DNA of 20,418 nucleotides from a virus. The notes beneath the pieces are model-generated. The model did not search any database and was not told where the DNA came from. It saw only the letters and a program-made list of their open reading frames with translations. The first letter of the stretch is position 1; every line of letters starts with the position of its first letter. Below, piece after piece: positions 13,259 through 20,418 of this stretch. Location: the IMG/VR virus record IMGVR_UViG_3300033145_000606, positions 1 to 20,418 of that record. One strand, written 5' to 3'. A program made the translations under genes and the position numbers.

Positions 13259-15256
13259 CTAAGCTGTTGCAAACTTATATCCTTGCATTGCAGCTTCTCG
13301 CTTAATTAATCTAAGCATTTCTTTTGCATCGCTTCCCCCAAATTTGGGAGTATTTATTACAATTGCCCCCGGTTGTATATTTATTGGATTTGAATAGCTT
13401 TTTTGCTGATTATAGGTATTCTGGGAAGCAGGGATAACTGCTTCACCTTTATGAATCATAGCTAAGCCTGTTCGGGGGACATAAGGAGTGCCTACAGCAT
13501 AAGTAGGAGTTCCCACTAAATTTGCAGCAACAATAGCCTGTGCTTCCTCGTAAGAGCCAGCGTGTTGAATAGAAGGAAGATTTGTTAATCCTATAACTTT
13601 TCCTGACTCATCCTTTATCTTTCTTATAGATCTTGCCAACTTTTCATTTTTTTCTATACTGCTATCTTTTACATTATTTAATTCATTTAACTTTGCTATT
13701 TCTAATTCATACCATTTTTTGACTTCCTCAATAGATAATCCCAAATCAATATAAGCCTGCCTTTCCTCGTCTAATTTTCTAATAGCTACCTCCATAGCGG
13801 TATGGGTTAGCTCGAATATTTTATTAGATAATGATTCTGTAGCTTTTGCTGCTTCTTCCTGTTTCTTCTCAAATTCCTCTAAAGTAATCCCTGCACCTGC
13901 TGCTACTTCATCTACTATTTCTAAAGCACTTGCTATATCTGTAAATACTGGCATAAGTTTTTTACCTGATTTTGTAGCTTCATCTGTTTTTTCTGCAAGA
14001 CCGTCCATTGAAGTAGCTAAAGTGTCAATCTTTGGAGCTGCTTCTTTGGCTTCTGTCCCCGCTTCTTTGAGTTTTTCCGCTGTTTCTCCTGTCGCTGTTG
14101 CTAATTCATCATTAGCTTCAGTAACTTCTTCGGCTGTTTCTTTGTATAAACCTAATTTCTCTAATACCCATTTGACTTTATCCCAGAGCCAGCCCAGAGC
14201 TTCGGTTACTTTCCCCACTACTGCAATGGTAAAATCTCTTATCCCGCCAAAGTTTGTAGTCCAGGCAACCGCTAAAGCACCTACTGCCAATATAATTAAT
14301 CCTATTGGGCCCGTAGAAGCTGCCAGTGCTTTCATAGCTATGCTGATAGCGGTAATCGCAACCTTCATCTTTAAGAAAACAGCAACGGCCATCAGAATGG
14401 GGCCGCCTACCGCAGCCATAACTCCCAGCGTTGCAGCTACTTTTATCAGCATTTCCACTAATGGCTTATGAGCGTCAGCCCATGCCTTGATTTTCTTAAT
14501 AATCTCTAATGCCTTTTCACTAAATTTTATTAATGGTGGTATTAATATTTCCCCTATGCTTCTGCCCATACCCCCGACACTTTCTTTTAAATCGGTTATA
14601 CGGTCATTAAATTCAGCTGCCTTTGCTGCTGCTTCTGTAGACATCACAATACCAAGCTCTTTAGCTTTTTCCATTAAGGCTTCAATGCCTGCTCCGCCCT
14701 CTTTTAGCATAGGCAATAATTGAGTTCCATATCTTGCCCCAAATATATCAGTAGCCAGAGCAACCTGTTTAGTCTCATCAGTCATTGCAGCCAATTTAGT
14801 AGCGGCTTCTTTTAATACATCCATAGTCGGTCTCAAATTACCTTCGGTATCGGTAACAGATATATTTAATTCCTCAAATGCTTCTTTAGCTTCACCAACC
14901 CCCATTGCAGCGTCATTCATTCCACGAGCCAAATATCGGAGTGATTTTTCAACTGTATCTAAATCAGCCCCGCTAATTTTAGCAGCATAACCTAAAGCAG
15001 ATAATTGCTCGACAGATACATTAGTTCGTTTAGACATTTTATCAAGTCTATCACCTAATTGAGTAGTCTTTGTTACAATAGCACCGAATGCAGCAGTGAT
15101 CACTCCACCGGCAATAGCCATACCTTTACCTATACCTGCTAATTTAGCGGACATAGCAGCAGCAGACTTTTCAACCTTGCTTTGTGTCTTACTTAAAGAC
15201 TGCACTAATTTATTATCTTTAGCTGTGATATCAATAAAAGCCTCACCGAGTTGAAT
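13259..15256 (-). CDS. Tail tape measure protein (about 665 aa)
   Basis: It sets tail length and is ejected with the DNA. The N-terminal coiled-coil (KTQSKVEKSAAAMSAKL), GMAIAGGVITAAFGAI, the PhageMin-type region (QLSALGYAAKISGADLDTVE, ATDIFGARYGTQLLPML), four hydrophobic segments (~255-330) and Ala/Glu/Lys-rich C-terminal helices are typical. The first ordinary start is GTG at 15205, but upstream in frame lies QLGEAFIDITAKDNKLV, typical of tape measure N-termini and with no ATG/GTG/TTG. An ATT at 15256-15254 lies 6 bases after AAAGGTGGTGA, a near-perfect ribosome binding site, and a TGA precedes it; I chose it. The protein is short for a tape measure, predicting a tail of about 100 nm by the usual 1.5 angstrom per residue rule. 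Confidence 0.85.
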   Translation of the reverse strand: MQLGEAFIDITAKDNKLVQSLSKTQSKVEKSAAAMSAKLAGIGKGMAIAGGVITAAFGAIVTKTTQLGDRLDKMSKRTNVSVEQLSALGYAAKISGADLDTVEKSLRYLARGMNDAAMGVGEAKEAFEELNISVTDTEGNLRPTMDVLKEAATKLAAMTDETKQVALATDIFGARYGTQLLPMLKEGGAGIEALMEKAKELGIVMSTEAAAKAAEFNDRITDLKESVGGMGRSIGEILIPPLIKFSEKALEIIKKIKAWADAHKPLVEMLIKVAATLGVMAAVGGPILMAVAVFLKMKVAITAISIAMKALAASTGPIGLIILAVGALAVAWTTNFGGIRDFTIAVVGKVTEALGWLWDKVKWVLEKLGLYKETAEEVTEANDELATATGETAEKLKEAGTEAKEAAPKIDTLATSMDGLAEKTDEATKSGKKLMPVFTDIASALEIVDEVAAGAGITLEEFEKKQEEAAKATESLSNKIFELTHTAMEVAIRKLDEERQAYIDLGLSIEEVKKWYELEIAKLNELNNVKDSSIEKNEKLARSIRKIKDESGKVIGLTNLPSIQHAGSYEEAQAIVAANLVGTPTYAVGTPYVPRTGLAMIHKGEAVIPASQNTYNQQKSYSNPINIQPGAIVINTPKFGGSDAKEMLRLIKREAAMQGYKFATA

Positions 15257-15271
15257 AGCTACTCACCACCT

Positions 15272-15903
15272 TTAAAACTTTTTTGGGGTCTTTATCCCCC
15301 GCTTTTTCGCCATCTTCATTAAATCTTCTGTTGTTGTAGTATCTTTTTGCTTTGATTGACTACCTGAAAATATCTTTTCTATTTCTGGTATATCACTCAT
15401 ATATGAATTAAATTGATATAGAGACATATCAGCTATTTGGTTAATCGTAAAACCGTAATATCTTGACAAGAGAGCAAATGCCTTATGCCAGCTTATTTCT
15501 TCTTTGCTCTCTTTGGGGAGTTTTTTACCGTCCCGCCAATTTTCATTAGTGTATTAAATATCTCATCATAATTATCTAAATCAATTAATTCATCTACATC
15601 TTGTAGTGTTATTTCTGGCTGATATTTTTGCAGGCTTTTCCATAACATAAAGCAGACCCCGTCCATAGTGGACAGTTCTTTTGTTTCGTTTATATCCCCA
15701 TCCATAATAGTAAGAATTGATTCAATCCGTTCAGCTTTATCAGTTACAACATCCTGGATTATCTTAATCCGCTGCCCTTTTAAATATTGCCGGAAGTCTG
15801 CTAAATCCCGTAAATTAAATATACCCAACTTATATTCCTTACCTTTTATAGTTATAGGAATACCACTGCCAGTTATATTTTCTAATTTATCTTTTTCACT
15901 CAT
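15272..15903 (-). CDS. Tail assembly chaperone GT fusion made by -1 frameshift (about 210 aa)
   Basis: Ribosomes that slip at A AAA AAC (15526-15520) leave the G frame after residue 128 and read 82 more codons to the TAA at 15272. The added part, KESKEEISWHKAFALLSRYY followed by GFTINQIADMSLYQF, has the look of a T domain, which links the chaperone to the tail tube subunit. The T frame has no start codon of its own with a ribosome binding site. The slip site is followed by a 7-base spacer and a perfect 10-bp stem. By analogy with lambda gpG/gpGT, the fusion recruits tube subunits to the tape measure. Confidence 0.88.
15469..15526 (-). promoter_or_regulatory. Programmed -1 frameshift signal
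   Basis: The slippery heptamer A AAA AAC occupies 15526-15520 in the zero frame of the G gene (codons GTA AAA AAC). After a 7-base spacer, AGAGAGCAAA (15512-15503) pairs perfectly with TTTGCTCTCT (15478-15469) around a 24-base loop that contains the G stop codon. Heptamer, spacer length and stem are all canonical. Confidence 0.92.
15493..15903 (-). CDS. Tail assembly chaperone G (136 aa)
   Basis: This acidic, helical protein (KLGIFNLRDLADFRQYLKGQ, LTIMDGDINETKEL, ITLQDVDELIDLDNYDEIF) sits between the tail tube and tape measure genes, the invariant location of the G-type chaperone. It coats the tape measure during assembly and is absent from the virion. It ends in a short basic tail (KNSPKRAKKK) read only when no frameshift occurs. 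GAAGGAGTGAAAT precedes the ATG. Confidence 0.82.
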   Translation of the reverse strand: MSEKDKLENITGSGIPITIKGKEYKLGIFNLRDLADFRQYLKGQRIKIIQDVVTDKAERIESILTIMDGDINETKELSTMDGVCFMLWKSLQKYQPEITLQDVDELIDLDNYDEIFNTLMKIGGTVKNSPKRAKKK

Positions 15904-15922
15904 ATTTCACTCCTTCTATTTT

Positions 15923-16729
15923 TTAACTTGATTCTGAACTTAATATACTATCACCTTTAAAACTCAAACTTTCATTGACCAGAGTATCTACTGCCGATGT
16001 TATAGAATGCCCGTCAACTTTTACCCAGCCTTCATATCGTAAGCTACTGGCTTCATCAACATAAAATCTTATTATTAGACTATCGCCAATCCATTCCAAT
16101 ACTTCTTCGGTTAACCAATGCCGTTCCGCACTACCTGTCCAGCCTTTTAATGCTGCTATATATGTTCGATGTCCATCATCGCAATAATCAGTCGTTTCTA
16201 ATATATCGCAAACATTATCAGCACTCCAGTTAAAGAAGCCACATACTACCCCGATTTCGCTGTATGAGTGGCAAGTCCAGGTAACCGTATTATCAGCAGT
16301 AGTGCCACCAACTGTAGTTCCCCACGGGGAAGGCTCTGTTGCTCCCGAAGTTCCATCATTGCCTGCCGCCACTTCATAATAATAATCATTCGGGGTCGTT
16401 GGTAATACTCTATCACCCACTTCATAGGCATGGTCAGCCTGCCAGGTTTCAGCGTCTTTATGAGCATATACGCCTTCATTCCAGTATTTATAGGTTACAT
16501 AGACTGTGTCAGTCCCGCCATCAGCAACTACTAATGAACCAGCAACCGTGCAATAATATGCTTTTGTTATAGGATTGCTACCGCCAGCGTCAGAAGTTAC
16601 CTTACTTACCAATACATTCGTATTCGCCAATGATTTTACACCATCAACTAATGTAACTTCTTCATTGGCTACATCTATACCATCACCATAAGTAGCATAT
16701 ATTGCTCCTAATTTTCCAGCTTTTTCCAA
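15923..16729 (-). CDS. Major tail tube protein with added domains (about 268 aa)
   Basis: The C-terminal ~120 residues (DILETTDYCDDGHRTYIAAL, KGWTGSAERHWLTEE, GWVKVDGHSITSAVDTLVNE) are a tail tube fold homologous to the smaller gene just upstream. It is preceded by an N-terminal beta domain (YATYGDGIDVANEEV, DTVYVTYKYW) and a carbohydrate-binding-like insert (WQADHAYEVGDRVLPTTPND, then GTSGATEPSPWG, NTVTW), giving a tube decorated on its outside. TTG at 16729 is chosen because GAGGTGAT lies 8 bases upstream; a GTG at 16738 would adjoin that site and is the alternative. Confidence 0.75.
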   Translation of the reverse strand: MEKAGKLGAIYATYGDGIDVANEEVTLVDGVKSLANTNVLVSKVTSDAGGSNPITKAYYCTVAGSLVVADGGTDTVYVTYKYWNEGVYAHKDAETWQADHAYEVGDRVLPTTPNDYYYEVAAGNDGTSGATEPSPWGTTVGGTTADNTVTWTCHSYSEIGVVCGFFNWSADNVCDILETTDYCDDGHRTYIAALKGWTGSAERHWLTEEVLEWIGDSLIIRFYVDEASSLRYEGWVKVDGHSITSAVDTLVNESLSFKGDSILSSESS

Positions 16730-16800
16730 TTTAATCACCTCTAATCATAATTCATTTACCTTATGCTGAAGTTAAAACACATTCACCAGTACCCTGAAAA

Positions 16801-17088
16801 CTAATAGTTGCAGTTACTAACATCTCCTGTGTATTTCTCTGTCGCTCCTACAATGCTAAATACTAAATCTGTAATTTCATCTCCAACACCTATTGTATTT
16901 GCCGTATCCCAGTTAATTTCGCAACTTCCAGTCCAACCGTCTAAACCTACGATATAAGTTCTGTGTCCGCTATCATCATAATCGGTTGTTTCTAAAGTAT
17001 CACCTACTAAATCAAGACTCCAAGCCTTAACACCTGCTGTCAGTCCTGTACAAGTTATACTTCCGCTTTTTCCAGCTACTTCTGCCAT
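16801..17088 (-). CDS. Small tail tube paralogue, C-terminally frameshifted (95 aa)
   Basis: VGDTLETTDYDDSGHRTYIV and LDGWTGSCEINWDTANTIG align with the larger tail tube gene downstream, so this is a tail tube fold. The frame ends KYTGDVSNCNY, whereas the +1 frame directly continues with LVTATISFQGTGECVLTSA to a TAA at 16763-16761, the expected end of a tail tube subunit. Compared with the paralogue, about 13 residues are missing at the junction, so a 38- or 40-base deletion changed the frame. AAGGTGATTAATA precedes the ATG. It may be a functional short tube protein, a decaying duplicate, or a +1 frameshift gene. Confidence 0.7.
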   Translation of the reverse strand: MAEVAGKSGSITCTGLTAGVKAWSLDLVGDTLETTDYDDSGHRTYIVGLDGWTGSCEINWDTANTIGVGDEITDLVFSIVGATEKYTGDVSNCNY

Positions 17089-17112
17089 TATTAATCACCT
17101 TCCTTTCTTTTT

Positions 17113-17496
17113 TTATTTTTGTATCTCTAATCTATACTGTACAAAATAATTCCATATCCCATTTTCTCTCGTTAGATTATCTAATTCTCTTTTCATATAT
17201 ATACTATCCCAACCCGCTACGGTTAATGAACACCAATCGTATAACGCCGTTAATTTAGTGTATATATCATTAATCGTTGTCGAGCTATTATTATTATCGT
17301 AAATATTAAATTGTATTATCACATTTTCCATATCTTCGGTAAATGTATAATCAGCTACCCCGCTAATTTTATGATAGACTATGTAAGGGTATACTGTCCC
17401 CTGCGGAGCTTCGGTTAGATACATTCCCGATACTACAGCTTTGAGTGCTGTATTGCCGTTATATTTATTCCAGATACCTTTAAACAAACATTCCAT
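17113..17496 (-). CDS. Tail completion / terminator protein, DUF3168-like (127 aa)
   Basis: The pattern GIWNKYNGNTALKAVVSGMY, then EAPQGTVYPYIVYHKISG and FNIYDNNNSSTTINDIYTKL, ending in RYRLEIQ-like strands, is that of gp17/DUF3168 tail terminator proteins. These cap the tail tube and join it to the head. Length is typical. The start lies inside the end of the homing endonuclease gene, with AGAGAGGGATACAA before the ATG. Before that gene's insertion it would have followed the gp10-like gene directly. Confidence 0.8.
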   Translation of the reverse strand: MECLFKGIWNKYNGNTALKAVVSGMYLTEAPQGTVYPYIVYHKISGVADYTFTEDMENVIIQFNIYDNNNSSTTINDIYTKLTALYDWCSLTVAGWDSIYMKRELDNLTRENGIWNYFVQYRLEIQK

Positions 17497-18202
17497 TTGT
17501 ATCCCTCTCTAAATTATTCTTAGTTATAACTTTATGGCATTCTTTACATAAAGTAATTCCGTTATTAATATCCCAAAGCTCTTTACAATTTAAAGCTTCT
17601 TCTAAGGTTGTAATTTCATAATATCGAATTAAAGAAATAAAACTATTTATATGATGTGCTTCAAGATAAGTTCCTCTTGCCCCACATTTTTGGCAAGTAA
17701 AATTATCTCTACCAAATACCATTAATCGCCATTCTTTATATTTTGATGTTTGCCTTATTCTTATATTTAAATCAGAAATGCCACCTTTCCAATTCCAATG
17801 TTTAATACCAGCTCTTCCTATTTTCTTTTTTGTTTCTTCTGAATGATAATGTCCTAAACAATTAGTATTCCCCATTTTAGCTTCACTCATTTTCTTTTTT
17901 GCTTCATCGGACATATACCACATACCTTTCATTCCTGTTGTTCCTTTTGTAGGTGGATGCCCTAATTTAAATTGATTTGCAGTTGGTTTACCCTTTTTTG
18001 ATTTACTTATATTATTTTTATGTTCTTCACTAAATTTAATACCTTTTAATAATGTTCCTCTTGCCCAAATAGGTATATCATATTTCTTTAATCTTCTAAA
18101 GATAGTTGTATTATGATAACCATATTTTTCCCCTATTATAGTAGTGGATATTTTTTCTTTAATATACATTTTCTCTAAAATATCCTTTGTTAATACTTGC
18201 AT
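17480..18202 (-). CDS. Free-standing homing endonuclease, HTH + NUMOD3 + HNH (240 aa)
   Basis: Residues 18-44 form a helix-turn-helix-like segment (TIIGEKYGYHNTTIFRRLKK). Three NUMOD3-type DNA-binding repeats follow (about 57-72, 97-112, 119-134; FSEEHKNNISKSKKGK type). The HNH nuclease has C170-x2-C173, H183-H184, N214 and C219-x2-C222-H223, with all key residues present. It nicks or cuts DNA at a specific site to spread itself. It is inserted between two head-completion genes and its 3' end overlaps the tail terminator start by 17 bases, so it must be co-transcribed. AAGGAGATTAT precedes the ATG. Confidence 0.88.
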   Translation of the reverse strand: MQVLTKDILEKMYIKEKISTTIIGEKYGYHNTTIFRRLKKYDIPIWARGTLLKGIKFSEEHKNNISKSKKGKPTANQFKLGHPPTKGTTGMKGMWYMSDEAKKKMSEAKMGNTNCLGHYHSEETKKKIGRAGIKHWNWKGGISDLNIRIRQTSKYKEWRLMVFGRDNFTCQKCGARGTYLEAHHINSFISLIRYYEITTLEEALNCKELWDINNGITLCKECHKVITKNNLERDTNGMFV

Positions 18203-18211
18203 ATAATCTCC

Positions 18212-18529
18212 TTATATAATCTTCTTGAACATTTGCCTTATAGCCTTTTCATTCTTATGTAAAGCAGGTCGCAAATAAGGCTGCGGTGCTCGATTAAATT
18301 CAGGATCTTCGCTACCCATTTCAACTGCCCTTGCATATTCAACATTACTACCAACCCTGCCAATCATGCCTTCTATCTCATGAGTAATCGAACTTCTTAA
18401 TCTTCCTGTGTCTACTGGGCATAATATTTTAGCGTCACGTTCCACCATTAAACAAGCCTTACTTATTATCTGCTTATTTGCCTTATTTATTTTGCTAATA
18501 ACTTTTGCCCCATACCATTTTACGCCCAT
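18212..18529 (-). CDS. HK97 gp10-like head-tail joining protein (105 aa)
   Basis: KDAKILCPVDTGRLRSS-type sequence followed by VGSNVEYARAVEMGSE and PQPYLRPALHKNEKAI is the hallmark of the HK97 gp10 family, a small tail-completion or head-tail joining protein. Length is normal. The ATG directly abuts the upstream TAA, with GAGGAAG as ribosome binding site inside the upstream gene. The order adaptor, gp10-like, tail terminator, tube is the standard siphovirus order. Confidence 0.87.
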   Translation of the reverse strand: MGVKWYGAKVISKINKANKQIISKACLMVERDAKILCPVDTGRLRSSITHEIEGMIGRVGSNVEYARAVEMGSEDPEFNRAPQPYLRPALHKNEKAIRQMFKKII

Positions 18530-18850
18530 TTATACTTCCTCTTTCAAAGTTATTCGTAACCGCCTATTCTGGCTATGCCCCATATTATTAATATAGATAA
18601 TCTTATATGTAGTCGTGCCTTTAACAAATATATCAGCTTCGGTAATAGTTTCGCCGATAGGATAATCGATATAAAAGTAATGGTCAGCGATTATCGTAAG
18701 CTTGTCTGCACTTAATCTCTCATCACCTTTGATAGTAGATAAGACATCTGTTATTTTTCGCAAGCCAGCCCAAGCGAATGTTTCGCCGCCCATTCCATCT
18801 GGCGTCCCTGTCCATCGTCTTAACTCCATAGTGACCTTTTTACCTATCAT
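18530..18850 (-). CDS. Head-tail adaptor / head closure protein (106 aa)
   Basis: The protein shows the SPP1 gp16/HK97-type head closure pattern: MELRRWTGTPDGMGGETFAW, then LSTIKGDERLSADKL, with DHYFYIDYPIGETI and a C-terminal RRLRITLKEEV strand. It forms the ring beneath the connector that closes the capsid. Length and position before the gp10-like gene fit. Its ribosome binding site (ATGAGGTTTAATT) lies over the stop of the methyltransferase gene, so it is translated from the same message. Confidence 0.82.
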   Translation of the reverse strand: MIGKKVTMELRRWTGTPDGMGGETFAWAGLRKITDVLSTIKGDERLSADKLTIIADHYFYIDYPIGETITEADIFVKGTTTYKIIYINNMGHSQNRRLRITLKEEV

Positions 18851-18859
18851 AATTAAACC

Positions 18860-19630
18860 TCATGCAAATAATGTTTTTGGAATAGTTTTAATTCTCTTAT
18901 TAGCTATTTTGCAATATTCTTTATTACTATCTATACCTATATATTTTCTCTTTGATTCTACACAAGCTACCGCTGTGGTTCCACTTCCTAAAAATGGATC
19001 CAGAACAATATCACCTTCATTGCTTGAAAAATTTATACATCTTTTAGCTAAAGCTACAGGCATTTGGCAAGAGTGTAATTTTTTATTTGTTTTTATATCT
19101 AGTTCTGCTTCTTTATTTTTTATACAACCAGAATTAATAGGTTTTATATCATCCCAATAATTAGACATCTTGCCTTTAAATATTTTTCCGCAACCACTCC
19201 AGTAATTATCAGGCTTTCTCCTCTTTTCTGCATAAGTGTTAAAAGTTGGGAAAAATCCTTTTGTATAAAATAATATTATTTCAGCAAATTTATCATAATT
19301 ATTTTTAGGATGTCCTTGACTTTGATTTTTCCAACTGATTATATTTTTATAACTTGCAATATTATTTAAAATTGTCATCATATTATATAGATTATCTAAA
19401 TCTTGTTTAACATATATAGAGGAATTTGGTTTTAATATTCTACTTATTTCTATAAATATATCTTGTAGCCAATCCCAATAATCTATTCGATTATCATCAT
19501 AATCTTTATAAGGATAATTTTTATTATACGGTGGATCCGTTACTATTAAATCAACCAAATTATCGGGTATCCCCTTCATCACTTCTAAACAATCACCACA
19601 TATTATTTGATTAATATAATCCTCTATCAT
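18860..19630 (-). CDS. DNA methyltransferase, beta class (N6-adenine or N4-cytosine; 256 aa)
   Basis: Motif IV DPPY is at residues 32-35 and motif I DPFLGSGTT at 211-219. This DPPY-first order is the beta class, which modifies the exocyclic amine of adenine or cytosine using S-adenosylmethionine. A following GIDSNKEYCKIANKRI is the usual C-terminal end. No restriction enzyme is adjacent, so it is an orphan phage methylase, probably protecting phage DNA. It is inserted between the connector and adaptor genes; its ATG overlaps the connector's stop (ATGA, 19630-19627). GGGAGATT precedes the ATG. The target sequence cannot be read from the sequence. Confidence 0.88.
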   Translation of the reverse strand: MIEDYINQIICGDCLEVMKGIPDNLVDLIVTDPPYNKNYPYKDYDDNRIDYWDWLQDIFIEISRILKPNSSIYVKQDLDNLYNMMTILNNIASYKNIISWKNQSQGHPKNNYDKFAEIILFYTKGFFPTFNTYAEKRRKPDNYWSGCGKIFKGKMSNYWDDIKPINSGCIKNKEAELDIKTNKKLHSCQMPVALAKRCINFSSNEGDIVLDPFLGSGTTAVACVESKRKYIGIDSNKEYCKIANKRIKTIPKTLFA

Positions 19631-20418
19631 ACAATCTCCCTCTTAACATACTTATCTAAAATAGCCTCCGCCTCTTTCGGTATATCTCCAACATCTAAAG
19701 TTATACTTATATCCCCTACTTTATAATTCTTTATCCCGAATATTTCCTCTTGTCGCTTCTGATAGATATATTTAACTATAATCTTTATTGCCAGCTTCAA
19801 ATCACCAGGCATATTATCCGAGCTATACCCCGCATAATAAGTAAATCTAACATTGCCGTGACCCTCGCTAAAACCGCCGCTATAGTATATATGGTCGCTA
19901 AACACTTCATAACTATCCTCATCAATTTCACTGCTGCCAACCCAAAGCTCCCTAAAGTGTGATAATATTACATTGTTATCATCTGTATCAGATGTGATGC
20001 TATCGATAAAAGTTAAAGTTAAAGCAGCCACCCCATCTGTATCTATGGTAAGCAGACCGCTATTGCTATCGCTATTTTGCACTAATACTTTATCACCTGC
20101 CACAAAGCCATCATCCACAAAGCTACCACCATCAGCCCTCGTTACTGTTTTTGCTGAACTATCCCAGACTAAATCGTCAAGATTAACCGCTAATACCGGA
20201 TATTGTTCAAAGTATATTATTGGCTTTCCATTCCCATCGTGCCGTTCCTTCACATATAAAGCCGCCTCAAATTTTCTATTGCAATAATTCTCTACCCAAT
20301 CTTCAACCGCATTATGTATAACTGATATAATCTCTGATGGGTCACTCGTTGTTATATCTGAAGTGATAGTCTGGGCTGCTGCATGGTCGGCATTAAAGCC
20401 AAACAATAGCCCTGCATC
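19627..20418 (-). CDS. Head-tail connector protein, gp6-like, 5' end probably outside the window
   Basis: SEIISVIHNAVEDWVENYCN and the end DLKLAIKIIVKYIYQKRQEE...GDISITLDVGDIPKEAEAIL are the pattern of phage gp6-like connector proteins, which form the ring under the portal. A TTG lies at 20406 but the frame remains open to the window edge, so I treat the gene as partial. Between the two family halves there is an extra beta-rich segment (about 75-165; ADGGSFVDDGFVAGDKVLV), probably an Ig-like insertion, which makes it longer than usual. It is the first gene of the visible head-completion block. Confidence 0.78.
   Translation of the reverse strand, partial: DAGLLFGFNADHAAAQTITSDITTSDPSEIISVIHNAVEDWVENYCNRKFEAALYVKERHDGNGKPIIYFEQYPVLAVNLDDLVWDSSAKTVTRADGGSFVDDGFVAGDKVLVQNSDSNSGLLTIDTDGVAALTLTFIDSITSDTDDNNVILSHFRELWVGSSEIDEDSYEVFSDHIYYSGGFSEGHGNVRFTYYAGYSSDNMPGDLKLAIKIIVKYIYQKRQEEIFGIKNYKVGDISITLDVGDIPKEAEAILDKYVKREIV

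Noticed and set aside
14022-14471. Long plus-strand frame opposite the tape measure gene
   Set aside because: It is antisense to a repeat-rich, alanine/glutamate-rich tape measure region, has no ribosome binding site, and its Ser/Ala/Val-rich sequence is the expected mirror of the minus-strand codons.

Overview
This window looks like the late region and flanking small-gene region of a long-tailed (siphovirus-type) bacteriophage or prophage. Every convincing gene lies on the minus strand, genes abut or overlap by a few bases, almost all have strong AAGGAGG-type ribosome binding sites, and GC content is low (roughly one third by eye). This suggests a low-GC, Firmicutes-like or deep-branching anaerobic bacterial host, but nothing here fixes the taxon. 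Read in the direction of transcription, the window runs from the right edge to the left.

Right to left: a head-tail connector cut by the window edge (20418-19627), a beta-class DNA methyltransferase wedged into the head-completion genes (19630-18860), a head-closure adaptor and an HK97-gp10-like protein (18850-18212), a free-standing NUMOD3/HNH homing endonuclease (18202-17480), a tail terminator (17496-17113), two paralogous tail tube proteins (17088-15923), the G/GT tail assembly chaperones with a textbook -1 frameshift signal (15903-15272), the tape measure protein (15256-13259), a small tail protein, a baseplate hub split over two in-frame reading frames (12920-10398), and three large adhesion or fibre-type proteins (10377-6537).

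Next comes a lysis-type cassette (6527-4897): a small membrane protein, a transglutaminase-like cysteine peptidase, a membrane-anchored coiled-coil protein, a GH73-type glucosaminidase and a tiny membrane protein. A zinc-ribbon metallophosphatase follows (4880-3759), then an 81-nt tRNA/tmRNA-like RNA element with its own extended -10 promoter (3736-3656).

From 3655 to 2843 there is no convincing gene, but the DNA is dense in hairpins, short direct repeats and a repeated TAGTCRA motif. It could be a control or origin region. From 2842 to 1 lie small, mostly unknown genes, including a second likely -1 frameshift gene (2217-1799), a terminator, a palindromic operator-like site, and an OB-fold-like protein running off the left edge.

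The main surprises are: the tmRNA-like mini-RNA; a second canonical A AAA AAC frameshift gene of unknown function; two genes that appear to start at AUC and AUU behind near-perfect Shine-Dalgarno sequences; a tail tube duplication in which one copy lost its C-terminus by a frame-changing deletion; and a hub protein split by an in-frame TAA beside an inserted DNRLRE/Fn3 module.
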